Source of the DNA: Oxalobacteraceae bacterium
Lineage (GTDB): Bacteria > Pseudomonadota > Gammaproteobacteria > Burkholderiales > Burkholderiaceae_D
NCBI GenBank assembly: GCA_013284265.1
Contig: JABTBR010000003.1
Span: 140,717 to 204,716 of the forward strand
Direction of reading: 5' to 3'
DNA length: 64,000 nt
Positions 55,988-64,000 of this stretch are shown piece by piece; position 1 is the first letter of the stretch, and the number at the start of each line of letters is the position of its first letter. Below the pieces are notes generated by a model. The model worked only from the letters and a program-made list of their open reading frames with translations, did not search any database and was not told the origin of the DNA. A program made the position numbers and the translations under genes.

Positions 55988-56686
55988 ATGAAAAACATCG
56001 CGACGCTGGACTGGTCAGCGATCGAGGCCGCGCTTGACGCGCAGGGTTATGCGCTACTTCCGGGCCTGCTCGAATCGGAACAGTGCACCGACCTGGCCAG
56101 CCAGTACGCGCAAGCCCAGCGCTTCCGCAGCCGCGTGGTCATGGCACGCCACGGCTTCGGCCAGGGCGAGTACCAATACTTCGCCTACCCCCTGCCGGCG
56201 CTGGTGGCGCAGCTGCGCGCATCGCTATACGGCCCGCTGGCCGCGATCGCCAACCGCTGGTACGACACCATGCAGCTGGCGCCGCGCTTCCCGTCCGACC
56301 ATGCCGAATTCCTGGCGCGCTGCCATGCCGCCGGCCAGCTCAAGCCCACGCCGCTGCTGCTCAAATACGGCCCCGGCGACTACAACTGCCTGCATCAGGA
56401 TCTATACGGCGAGCAGGTGTTCCCGCTGCAGCTGGCAATCCTGCTGTCCGAGCCGGGCGAAGACTTCACGGGCGGGGAGTTTGTGCTGACCGAGCAGCGT
56501 CCGCGCATGCAGTCGCGGGTGGAGGTGGTGCCGCTGCGGCGCGGCGATGCGGTGCTGTTCCCGGTGTTTCACCGCCCGGTGCAGGGCACACGCGGCAGCT
56601 ACCGGGTCAATCTGCGCCATGGCGTGAGCCGGCTGCATAGCGGCAGCCGCCACACCCTGGGCATCATCTTCCACGACGCCAGCTAG
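55988..56686 (+). CDS. 2OG-Fe(II) oxygenase
   Basis: 232 residues. The iron-binding pair is H136-Q-D138 in NCLHQDLYG. A distal His in NLRHGVSRLHSGSR and the 2-oxoglutarate-binding Arg follow, ending TLGIIFHDA. It belongs to the prolyl-4-hydroxylase-like/COG3826 type rather than clear AlkB. It lies 175 bp after ada on the same strand; AlkB-like and other 2OG oxygenases are often near ada, so a role in alkylation damage or in protein or base hydroxylation is possible but unproven. Repeat copy F occupies the space where a ribosome-binding site would be, so translation may be weak or controlled by that hairpin. Confidence 0.85.
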   Translation: MKNIATLDWSAIEAALDAQGYALLPGLLESEQCTDLASQYAQAQRFRSRVVMARHGFGQGEYQYFAYPLPALVAQLRASLYGPLAAIANRWYDTMQLAPRFPSDHAEFLARCHAAGQLKPTPLLLKYGPGDYNCLHQDLYGEQVFPLQLAILLSEPGEDFTGGEFVLTEQRPRMQSRVEVVPLRRGDAVLFPVFHRPVQGTRGSYRVNLRHGVSRLHSGSRHTLGIIFHDAS

Positions 56687-56746
56687 CGCAGTGCGGCCTG
56701 CGGCCGCAACGCCGGGCGGCGGTGCGCCATGCGTCAACGATACTGC

Positions 56747-58606
56747 TTATAGCGGCGGCGTCTGCACGCTCTTCTGGGTCTGATACAGGCGCGCATACTG
56801 GCCGCCCTTTTGCAGCAGCGCCGTATGGCTGCCCATCTCGGTGATCCGGCCGCCATCGAGCACCACGATGCGGTCGGCGTTTTCGATGGTCGACAGGCGG
56901 TGCGCGATGACCACCGTGGTGCGGCCCCGCATCAGCACTTCCAGCGCCGCCTGCACCAGCCGTTCCGATTCGGTGTCGAGCGCGCTGGTCGCCTCGTCCA
57001 GGATCAGGATGGGCGCGTCCTTGTACAGCGCGCGGGCGATCGCCAGGCGCTGGCGCTGGCCGCCGGACAGGCGCAGGCCGTTTTCGCCGACCGGGGTCTG
57101 GTAGCCCTGCGGCTGGCGTTCGATGAATTCATGCGCATGGGCCGCGCGCGCGGCCGCTTCGATGCGCTGCTGCGACGGCGCCGGGTCGCCATAGGCGATG
57201 TTCGCCGCCAGCGTATCGTTAAACAGCATCACATCCTGGCCGACCAGGGCGATCTGGCGGCGCAGCGCGGCCAGGCGGTAGTCGCGCAGGTCGACGCCAT
57301 CGAGTTCGATGCGGCCGCCGCTGACGTCATAGAAGCGCGGCAGCAGGCTGGCCAGCGTGGTCTTGCCGCTGCCCGAGCTGCCCACCAGGGCCACGGTCTC
57401 GCCGGCGGCGATGTCGAGCGAGACCTCGTGCAGGGCCGGGCGGGCATCGGCGTCATCCTCGTTGTAGCGGAAGCTGACCTCGTGCAGTACCAGATGGCCC
57501 TGGCTGCGGACCGGCACCTGCTGGCCGCTGTCCGGCTCGACCTGCCGGTCGATCAGGCCGAACACCGATTCGGCGGCGGCCAGGCCGCGCTGCAGCGGCT
57601 CGTTAATCTTGGTCAGGTTCTTGATCGGCGACTGCATCGCCATCAGGGAACCCATGAAGGCGACGAAGGCGCCGGGCGAGAGCGCGCCGGCCTGGGCGCG
57701 CAGCAGCGCGAAGTAGATCACCGAGGCCAGCGTGGCGCCGACCAGCAGCATGATGATGCCCGAGTTCAGCGCGGCGGTGGACGCATGCTTGACGGCCAGC
57801 TGGCGGTTGCGCTTGACCACTTCGTCGAAGCGCGCCTGTTCATATTCCTGGCCGCCGAAGATCTTGACCACGCGCTGGCCGCTGATGCTTTCGTCCAGTA
57901 CGCTGGTCAGCTCGCCCATGGCCAGCTGGGCGCTCTGGCTCAGGTGGCGCATGCGCCGGCCGGCGAAGGTGACGATGATGGCCACCAGCGGCAGCAGCCC
58001 GAGGCAGAACAGCGCCAGCTGCCAGTCGATGGCAAACAGCGACAGCAGATAGCCGACGGTGGCGACCGAATCACGCACCGCCACGTTGAGCACATTCAGG
58101 CCGGCCTGGGACACCTGGCTGGCGTCGTAGGCGATCTGCGACAGCGTGGTGCCGGTGGAGGACTGGTCGTAGAAACGGTTGGGCAGGCGCAGCACGCGGC
58201 CGAACATGGTTTCGCGCAGATTGGCCTGGACCCGGCTGCTCAGCCAGGCCGCGCCATAGTCACCCGAGAAGCTGGCCACCATGCGCAGCACGGCCAGGCC
58301 GAAGATGATGGCGGGGATGGCCCACAGCGCCGCTTTGCCGGGGTCGTTCGGCAGGATCAGCGCCATCCAGCCCTGCACCGTGGCCAGGATGCCGCCGGCC
58401 GCGCCGTGGCCGGCCATTGCGCCAGCGCCGCCCATGCCGCCAAGGGCATTGGCCGGCGCCAGCGCGTCGACCACGTTTTGCAGCTGGCGGATCAGCATCA
58501 CGTCGGTGGCCGAGGCCACGCCCACCGCCAGCAGGGTGGCAAAGGCGATCAGGCCGTAGGGACGGAATTGCTGCAGCAGGCGGAAATAGAGTTGGCGGCT
58601 ATGCAC
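56747..58606 (-). CDS. msbA: Lipid A export permease/ATP-binding protein MsbA-like
   Basis: 619 residues from GTG 58606 (VHSRQLYFRLLQQFRPY). The frame extends to an ATG at 58687 through an Arg-rich, unlikely leader, so the start is uncertain. Six transmembrane helices (type I ABC exporter fold) occupy about residues 20-330. The nucleotide-binding domain has Walker A GSSGSGKTTL, the signature LSGGQRQRLAIARAL, Walker B ILILDEATSALD and the H-loop AHRLS. MsbA flips lipid A-core from the inner to the outer leaflet. Length and order are typical. No lpxK is adjacent in the window. Confidence 0.87.
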   Translation of the reverse strand: MHSRQLYFRLLQQFRPYGLIAFATLLAVGVASATDVMLIRQLQNVVDALAPANALGGMGGAGAMAGHGAAGGILATVQGWMALILPNDPGKAALWAIPAIIFGLAVLRMVASFSGDYGAAWLSSRVQANLRETMFGRVLRLPNRFYDQSSTGTTLSQIAYDASQVSQAGLNVLNVAVRDSVATVGYLLSLFAIDWQLALFCLGLLPLVAIIVTFAGRRMRHLSQSAQLAMGELTSVLDESISGQRVVKIFGGQEYEQARFDEVVKRNRQLAVKHASTAALNSGIIMLLVGATLASVIYFALLRAQAGALSPGAFVAFMGSLMAMQSPIKNLTKINEPLQRGLAAAESVFGLIDRQVEPDSGQQVPVRSQGHLVLHEVSFRYNEDDADARPALHEVSLDIAAGETVALVGSSGSGKTTLASLLPRFYDVSGGRIELDGVDLRDYRLAALRRQIALVGQDVMLFNDTLAANIAYGDPAPSQQRIEAAARAAHAHEFIERQPQGYQTPVGENGLRLSGGQRQRLAIARALYKDAPILILDEATSALDTESERLVQAALEVLMRGRTTVVIAHRLSTIENADRIVVLDGGRITEMGSHTALLQKGGQYARLYQTQKSVQTPPL

Positions 58607-58812
58607 AGGAAGTTGTAGAAGGCAGGGAAGCCAGCATTGTAACCGCCTTGCCCGCGGTGCAGCCGCGCGGCGATAAACGTTGCGCAAGCGAAACAGTACC
58701 CAAGGAAACTGCCTGATACGGCCCCAAAATGCGCGGCCAGGCCTGGCGCCGGGGGTAGACTGGTTTGGCGGCTTGCTAGGACCGCGTACTGATCACGACA
58801 AGGGGCGAACCG

Positions 58813-59238
58813 ATGAAACGTATCCTCCGGGTGGCCACGCAGGCCGCCACATTGAGCGCCGCGCTGGCCACGCTAGCGCCGGCGCCGGCCTGGGCCGAAC
58901 TGGTCATCATCGTCAATCCGCAAAATCCCGCCACCCGCATGTTCCCCTCGCAGGCGGCGCAGTTCTTCCTGGGCGGCTCGGTCTTGTTTACGCCGATCGA
59001 GCAGGCCGAGGGCTCGGCTATCCGCGCCGAATTCTGCAAGAAGGTGCTGGAGAAGACCCCGGCCCAGGTCGAGGCCATCTGGTCCAAGATCGTGTTTACG
59101 GCCAAGGGCAAGCCGCCCAGGGAATACAAGAGCAGCGCGGAAATCAAGAAGGCCGTGAGCGATAACGTCAACGCGATCGGGTATATCGAGAAATCGGCGG
59201 TGGACGACAGCGTCAAGGTCGTCGCAACCGTTCCTTGA
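58813..59238 (+). CDS. Small periplasmic phosphate-binding-like (PBP) protein
   Basis: 141 residues with an AGGGG site before the ATG. There is a signal peptide (KRILRVATQAATLSAALATLAPAPAWA). The mature part contains ELVIIVNPQNPATRMFPSQAAQFFLGG and NAIGYIEKSAVDDSVKVV, the last resembling the C-terminal half of PstS-like phosphate-binding proteins (the AIGYV-type end). Too short to be a full two-lobed binding protein. It lies 47 bp before a porin-like gene on the same strand. The pair is seen as a unit by spacing and is probably involved in anion sensing or uptake; function is inference. Confidence 0.72.
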   Translation: MKRILRVATQAATLSAALATLAPAPAWAELVIIVNPQNPATRMFPSQAAQFFLGGSVLFTPIEQAEGSAIRAEFCKKVLEKTPAQVEAIWSKIVFTAKGKPPREYKSSAEIKKAVSDNVNAIGYIEKSAVDDSVKVVATVP

Positions 59239-59285
59239 GGAACCGTCCTCATTGCCCCTTACCGTACCCTTCTGGAGACAGCTCG

Positions 59286-60452
59286 ATGAAACAATCAATA
59301 TTGGCACTGGCGGTAACGATGCTCGCGGCCGGCGGCGCGGCCGCGGTGGACCTGACGGAAGATGGCTCGCTCAAGCTGACCGGCTTCTACAGCCTGACCG
59401 GCGCCAAGGTGCTCAGCGGCTCGGCCCTGGGCAGCAGCAGCCCCTGGACCTACCAGCAATGGAAATGCCCGTGCACCATCCAGGGCTGGGAATACGCTTC
59501 GGTCTACGAAAAAAGCGAGGGCTGGCAGTTCGACCAGGAGTCGCTGCTGGGCGTGCAGATCAAGAAGGAATTCTCGCCCACCCTGTCGGCCACGGCCCAG
59601 CTGGTGGCGCGCGCCAACAATCCGAACCGGGGCTCGCGCCCCACGCTGGACTGGGCCTACCTGACCTGGCAGCCCTCGGCCGATTCGCAGTGGACGGTGC
59701 AGGCCGGGCAGTTCCGCATTCCGCTGTATTACTACAGCGATTATCTGTACATCGGCTATGCCTATCCTTGGGTGCGGCCGATGCCGGACGTGTATGGCTG
59801 GCCGATCTACGCCTACCAGGGCGCCAACGTCAGCTACCGTACCCAGCTGGGCCAGTCCGACTGGGCCGCCACCTTCCACGGCTGGGCCGGCGGCTATACC
59901 CAGCATAACGACGCCTACGACACGCTGATCTACTACACCACCCCTACCCATGAATCGTGGAAGAACATCATCGGCACCTCGGTCACGGCCAACAACGGCG
60001 TGTTCGACCTGCGCGGCATGATGATGTGGTACAAGGACAGCACCTGGCAGGACGGTCCCGCCGGCGCCACCTACACGGTGCGCGACCAGCGCACCAGGAT
60101 CATGGGCATCTCGGCCAATATGGATTACAAGGACTGGCTGATCAAGTCCGAGGTGGACCGCTACGAACAGGTCGACGAGGCCAAGGGCTTGAACAATATC
60201 TACAAGTACGCGCTGGTCGGCATGGGCTACCAGTGGGGCGCGTTCACGCCGATGCTGACCTTCTCGCGCTACCGCACGGTGCTGGCGCCGATCGAAGGGC
60301 GCGATACCCGCTATCTGTCGCTGCGCTGGGACTTCCGCAAGAACACCACGCTCAAGTTCCAGTACGACATCAGCAAAGACAAGACCCAGTACAGCTATCC
60401 CTTCTTCGGCGATTCCAAGCTGCTGTCGATTTCGCTGCAGGGCATCTTTTGA
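59286..60452 (+). CDS. Porin-like outer-membrane beta-barrel protein
   Basis: 388 residues from ATG 59286 with GGAG upstream. The signal peptide is KQSILALAVTMLAAGGAAAV. The mature sequence shows alternating aromatic beta strands (LKLTGFYSLTG, WAYLTWQPSADSQWTVQAGQFRIPLYYYSDYLYIGYAYPW) and ends LLSISLQGIF with a terminal Phe, the outer-membrane barrel signature. An unusual CPC (WKCPCTIQGW) lies near residue 62. It is predicted to form an outer-membrane channel for a small solute. It follows the small phosphate-binding-like protein, so anion uptake is possible. Confidence 0.82.
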   Translation: MKQSILALAVTMLAAGGAAAVDLTEDGSLKLTGFYSLTGAKVLSGSALGSSSPWTYQQWKCPCTIQGWEYASVYEKSEGWQFDQESLLGVQIKKEFSPTLSATAQLVARANNPNRGSRPTLDWAYLTWQPSADSQWTVQAGQFRIPLYYYSDYLYIGYAYPWVRPMPDVYGWPIYAYQGANVSYRTQLGQSDWAATFHGWAGGYTQHNDAYDTLIYYTTPTHESWKNIIGTSVTANNGVFDLRGMMMWYKDSTWQDGPAGATYTVRDQRTRIMGISANMDYKDWLIKSEVDRYEQVDEAKGLNNIYKYALVGMGYQWGAFTPMLTFSRYRTVLAPIEGRDTRYLSLRWDFRKNTTLKFQYDISKDKTQYSYPFFGDSKLLSISLQGIF

Positions 60453-60613
60453 GGGCGGGGGAAAAATACCGGCGGCGGCCGCCGCCGATCTGATACTATT
60501 TCCGTCAAGCACCAAATCGCTCAAACCGCGCGCTTGCTGCCATTCCGGCCCTACCTCTGCCGGCCATATCGGAACCGCTCCCCGGACGGTGGTGCGCTTG
60601 CAAGAGTGAAAAA

Positions 60614-61822
60614 ATGGCAACAAATCTGAAAAAGATTCAGGTGGCCGAATTGCGGCTGGGCATGTTCGTCCACGCCTTTGACAGTTCCTGGTTATCGAAC
60701 CCCTTCTGGCGCAGCAAGATCCTGCTCGACGATACGGCCAAGCTGAACGCTGCGCTGGCCAGCGGTATCGCCGAATGCTGGATCGACGCGGAGCGTGGCG
60801 CGGACGCGGCGCCGACCGCGCCGACCGCGCCTGCCGCGCCGCCCGCGCCTGCCGCGGCGGCCGCGCCGCAAAGCGACTTCGAGCGCGAGCTGGTGCGCGC
60901 CAGCGCCCTGTGCGCGCAGGCGCGCGGCGCGACCGAGGCGATGTTCCGCGAGGCCAGGCTGGGCAACGCGGTCGACGTGGCCCGCTGCGCCGAGCTGGTC
61001 GACGAGCTGGCCGGCTCGGTCATGCGCAACCCGGGCGCGCTGATCAGCCTGGCGCGCCTGAAGACCAAGGACGACTACACCTATATGCACTCGGTGGCCG
61101 TGTGCGCGCTGATGGTGGGCCTGGGCCAGAACCTGGGGCTGGACGCGGCCGCCTGCCGCGAGGCCGGCCTGGCCGGCCTGCTGCACGACGTGGGCAAGAG
61201 CGGCATCCCGCTCGACATCCTCAACCATCCGGGCAAGCTGAGCGAGGACGAATTCGCCCAGGTGCGCAACCACCCGCGCCATGGTTATGACTTGCTGTGC
61301 GAGGGCGGCAGCGTCAGCGCCGCGGTGGCCGACGTGTGCCTGCACCACCACGAGAAATTCGCCGGCGGCGGCTATCCCGACGGCCTGGCCGGCACCGACA
61401 TTTCCCTGCTCGCGCGCATGGGCGCGGTGTGCGATGTGTACGACGCCATCACCTCCAACCGCCCCTACAAGTCCGGCTGGGACCCGTCCGAATCGGTGGC
61501 GCGCATGCTCGAGTGGCAGGGCCATTTCGATCCGGCCGTGCTGGCGGCCTTCGTCAAGCTGCTGGGCATTTACCCGGTCGGCACGCTGGTGCGGCTCAAG
61601 TCGCAGCGGCTGGCGATGGTCATCGAACAAAACAAGGCCGCGCTGACCAAGCCGGTGGTGCGGGTGTTCTATGCCATCGGCGCCAAGGCGCGCATCGTGC
61701 CCGAGCGGCTCGACCTGGCGGCCGCCGGCGCCGACGGCATCGTCGGGCGCGAGCCGCGCGAGCACTGGGATTTCGACGACCTCGAGCGCATGTGGGCCGG
61801 CGCTGCCGCCCCGCGCCGCTAG
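60614..61822 (+). CDS. HD-GYP protein with N-terminal DUF3391
   Basis: 402 residues. The N-terminal DUF3391 domain has IQVAELRLGMFVHAFDSSWLSNPFW. Next is an Ala/Pro/Thr-rich linker at about 65-90 (PTAPTAPAAPPAPAAAAAP), then HD-GYP with HDVGKSGIPLDIL, HHHEKFAGGGYPDGL and DVYDAITSNRPYK. All metal ligands look present, so it should hydrolyse c-di-GMP. It has no receiver, so it is controlled by the DUF3391 domain or by partner proteins. It lies 10 nt before a dCache hybrid kinase on the same strand and is probably co-transcribed with it. Confidence 0.93.
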   Translation: MATNLKKIQVAELRLGMFVHAFDSSWLSNPFWRSKILLDDTAKLNAALASGIAECWIDAERGADAAPTAPTAPAAPPAPAAAAAPQSDFERELVRASALCAQARGATEAMFREARLGNAVDVARCAELVDELAGSVMRNPGALISLARLKTKDDYTYMHSVAVCALMVGLGQNLGLDAAACREAGLAGLLHDVGKSGIPLDILNHPGKLSEDEFAQVRNHPRHGYDLLCEGGSVSAAVADVCLHHHEKFAGGGYPDGLAGTDISLLARMGAVCDVYDAITSNRPYKSGWDPSESVARMLEWQGHFDPAVLAAFVKLLGIYPVGTLVRLKSQRLAMVIEQNKAALTKPVVRVFYAIGAKARIVPERLDLAAAGADGIVGREPREHWDFDDLERMWAGAAAPRR

Positions 61823-61832
61823 CGCCCACGCC

Positions 61833-64000
61833 ATGCCGATGCAACAGCGTCTGCGCGCCAGCCGCATCGTGATCGCGGCCGGCGTGACGCTGGTGGCCGC
61901 CCTGCTCGCCGGCTGCGCCTGGATGATCTGGATGGCGCGCGAACAGGCGATCGATGAATGGCGCGGGCATCTGAACAATCTGTCGCTGATGCTGGCCGAG
62001 CAGACGTCGCAGGAAGTGACGGCAGCCTACCTGATCCTCGACAGCATCGTCGAGGCGGTGCAGGCGGCCGAGGTGGGCAGCGCGGCCGAGCTGCGCGAGC
62101 GCATGGCGTCGCAGCAGGTCTACGCCAGCCTGCGCGATAAAAACCGCGCGCTGCCCCAGGTCGATGTGGCCACCATCATTGCCGACAACGGCGACGTCAT
62201 CAATTTCACGCGGGCCCATCCGGCCCCGCCGATCAACCTGGCCGACCGCGATTATTTTCAGGTCCAGCGCGGCGCGCCGCGCTCCGGCGTGTTCATCAGC
62301 GCGCCCGTGCGCAACAAGGGCAATGGCGAGTGGACCTTTTACCTGAGCAAGCGCCTGAACGGACGCAAGGGCGAGTTCATCGGCGTGGCCCTGGTCGGTT
62401 TTTCCTGCAAGTTCGTCAGCGACTTCTACCAGAAGATCAGCCTCGGCGACGATGCCAGCATCACGCTGTACCGGCGCGACTTCACCCTGCTGGCGCGCTG
62501 GCCCCATGTGGATGCCCTGATGGGCCAGGTCAACCGCAGCGGCAGCAGCTATACGGTGATCGAGACGATGGGACTGAGCCATGGGGTGTTGCTCAACGCG
62601 CTGCCGCGCCTGTCCCAGGATGGGGCGCCGGTACTGCGCCTGGGCGCGCCGCGGCGGGTGGACAAGTATCCGCTGATCGTCAACCTCACCGTCACCGAGA
62701 AACGCTTCCTGGCCCAGTGGCGCCAGTATGCCGTCAAGCTGGGCCTGATGGGCGGCGCGGCCGCCGGCGCCGTCGGGCTGACCTTCTGCTTCCTGCTCGG
62801 CGCGGTGCGGCGGCGCGAGCGCGACCTGCTGCTCATGGCCCAGCTCAAGGCCGGGGCCGAGGCGGCCAGCCGCGCCAAGTCCGACTTCCTGGCCATGATG
62901 AGCCATGAGCTGCGCACGCCGCTGACGGCGATCATCGGCTTCGCCGAGCTGCTGGAGCAGGCGCACCAAGTCGAGGAGCTGCACGAGGCCGGCCAGATCA
63001 TCGCCCGCAACGGCCAGCATTTGCTCGCCATCCTGAGCGACATCCTCGATATTTCCAAGATCGAGGCCGGGCGGCTGCAGCTGGAGCAATTGCCGTTCTC
63101 CCCCTATGCCTGCGTGGCCGGCATCAGCGCCGCGCTGCTGCCCCTGGCCCAGGCCAAGGGCATCGGCTTTGCGTGCGAGATCGGCTACCCCCTGCCTGCG
63201 CTGGTGCTGGGCGACCCGACGCGCTGGCGCCAGATCCTGTTCAATTTGTGCGGCAACGCCGTCAAGTTCACCGAGCGCGGCGCGGTGACGCTGGCGCTGC
63301 ACTACGATGTGGCTGGGCAAAGGCTGGAGTGCTGCGTGAGCGACACTGGCATCGGCATGAGCGAGGCCCATCTGGCCGCGCTGTTCCAGCCCTTCGCCCA
63401 GGCCGATGCCGCAACCACCCGCCAATACGGCGGCACCGGCCTGGGCCTGCACCTGGTTCAGCAACTGGCCCGCAAGATGGGCGGCAGCGTGGCGGTGAGC
63501 AGCGCGGCTGGCGTCGGGTCGCGCTTTACGGTCAGCATTCCGGCCACCGCCGCCGAGGCGCCCTGGTTGCTGTGCGCGCCGGCGCCGCCGGCCGCGCCGG
63601 CGCGGCCGGTCGTGCGCGCCTTGCGCGGCCATGTGCTGGTGGCCGAGGACGGGCCGGACAACCGCAAGCTGCTGGGCGCCTTCCTGGGACGCTGCGGGCT
63701 CGCCTATACGATGGCCGAGAACGGCAGCGAAGCGGTGCAGGCGGCGCTGCAGCACCGCTACGACCTGATCCTGATGGATATGCAGATGCCGGTGCTCGAC
63801 GGGCTGGAAGCGACCGCGCTGCTGCGCGCGGCCGGCTACCAGGGGCCGATCCTGGCCTTGACGGCCAATGTCCTGCCCGAGGATGTGGAGCGCTGCCGGG
63901 CCAGCGGCTGCAACGAACATGTGAGCAAACCGATCGACTTCGCCGTGCTGGCGCAGCGGCTGGAACACTGGCTGGCGGCGGCGCCCGGGGGCGCGCCGCC
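61833..64000 (+). CDS. dCache-sensor hybrid histidine kinase (3' end outside window)
   Basis: Open from ATG 61833 to the right edge, at least 722 residues. TM1 lies at about 12-35, then a periplasmic double-Cache-like domain (DSIVEAVQAAEV and NLADRDYFQVQRGAPRSGVFIS). TM2 lies at about 310-330. The H-box is AMMSHELRTPLTAIIGFAEL, the HATPase has NLCGNAVKFTE, DTGIGM and GTGLGLHLVQQL, and REC has ILMDMQMPVLDG with HVSKPID. dCache domains bind small molecules such as amino acids or organic acids. An Hpt domain may follow beyond the edge. It lies immediately downstream of the HD-GYP gene, so it may control that c-di-GMP hydrolase or a shared response. Confidence 0.93.
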   Translation, partial: MPMQQRLRASRIVIAAGVTLVAALLAGCAWMIWMAREQAIDEWRGHLNNLSLMLAEQTSQEVTAAYLILDSIVEAVQAAEVGSAAELRERMASQQVYASLRDKNRALPQVDVATIIADNGDVINFTRAHPAPPINLADRDYFQVQRGAPRSGVFISAPVRNKGNGEWTFYLSKRLNGRKGEFIGVALVGFSCKFVSDFYQKISLGDDASITLYRRDFTLLARWPHVDALMGQVNRSGSSYTVIETMGLSHGVLLNALPRLSQDGAPVLRLGAPRRVDKYPLIVNLTVTEKRFLAQWRQYAVKLGLMGGAAAGAVGLTFCFLLGAVRRRERDLLLMAQLKAGAEAASRAKSDFLAMMSHELRTPLTAIIGFAELLEQAHQVEELHEAGQIIARNGQHLLAILSDILDISKIEAGRLQLEQLPFSPYACVAGISAALLPLAQAKGIGFACEIGYPLPALVLGDPTRWRQILFNLCGNAVKFTERGAVTLALHYDVAGQRLECCVSDTGIGMSEAHLAALFQPFAQADAATTRQYGGTGLGLHLVQQLARKMGGSVAVSSAAGVGSRFTVSIPATAAEAPWLLCAPAPPAAPARPVVRALRGHVLVAEDGPDNRKLLGAFLGRCGLAYTMAENGSEAVQAALQHRYDLILMDMQMPVLDGLEATALLRAAGYQGPILALTANVLPEDVERCRASGCNEHVSKPIDFAVLAQRLEHWLAAAPGGAP

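Overview
The window is GC-rich, densely coded chromosomal DNA that most resembles an Oxalobacteraceae betaproteobacterium (Massilia, Duganella or Janthinobacterium type). This rests on the trxA-rho-rpmE order, PEP-CTERM proteins, a fused MaeB malic enzyme and an abundance of hybrid kinases and c-di-GMP proteins. The genus is inference. No rRNA, CRISPR array, prophage or intact insertion sequence was seen.

Layout. 1-3763: a hybrid histidine kinase (cut by the left edge) overlapping a REC-PAS-GGDEF-EAL-REC protein. 3950-7523: thiL and maeB. 7797-12142: a compact operon gmd, rmd-like reductase and two GT4 glycosyltransferases, probably making a deoxyhexose polysaccharide. 12492-16885: an MHYT hybrid kinase overlapping an HD-GYP response regulator. 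17096-20955: a PEP-CTERM protein, an unknown secreted protein and an APC permease. 21113-25412: tRNA-Leu(CAA) followed by an AT-richer, poorly coding accessory stretch with an XRE/ImmA-IrrE pair, a broken PEP-CTERM gene and a second copy of the tRNA terminator. A STAS-like DUF4325 protein with a membrane partner lies just beyond that second terminator copy. 25655-30330: a kinase and a chemoreceptor with the same ungapped sensor domain, then a methyltransferase. 30772-39717: an FtsH-like membrane protease, three signalling proteins and a KaiC-like ATPase with a small partner. 39941-45511: TonB receptor, secreted proteins and a GT39 transferase. 45621-47911: rpmE2, rho and trxA. 48184-53277: a response regulator and a 1550-residue NMT1-type hybrid kinase. 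53481-58606: HutC-like regulator, Ada with a large tandem-repeat insert, a 2OG-Fe(II) oxygenase and MsbA. 58813-64000: a small periplasmic protein, a porin-like barrel, an HD-GYP protein and a hybrid kinase cut by the right edge.

The dominant theme is signalling: seven sensor kinases, two GGDEF-EAL proteins, two HD-GYP proteins, a chemoreceptor and a stand-alone receiver. A second theme is a dispersed nested-palindrome repeat with six copies, each in a gap next to a gene 3' end. The most interesting leads are that repeat family, the Ada minisatellite, the shared kinase/chemoreceptor sensor, the KaiC-like locus lacking the clock phosphosites, and the duplicated terminator bracketing the tRNA-Leu accessory stretch.
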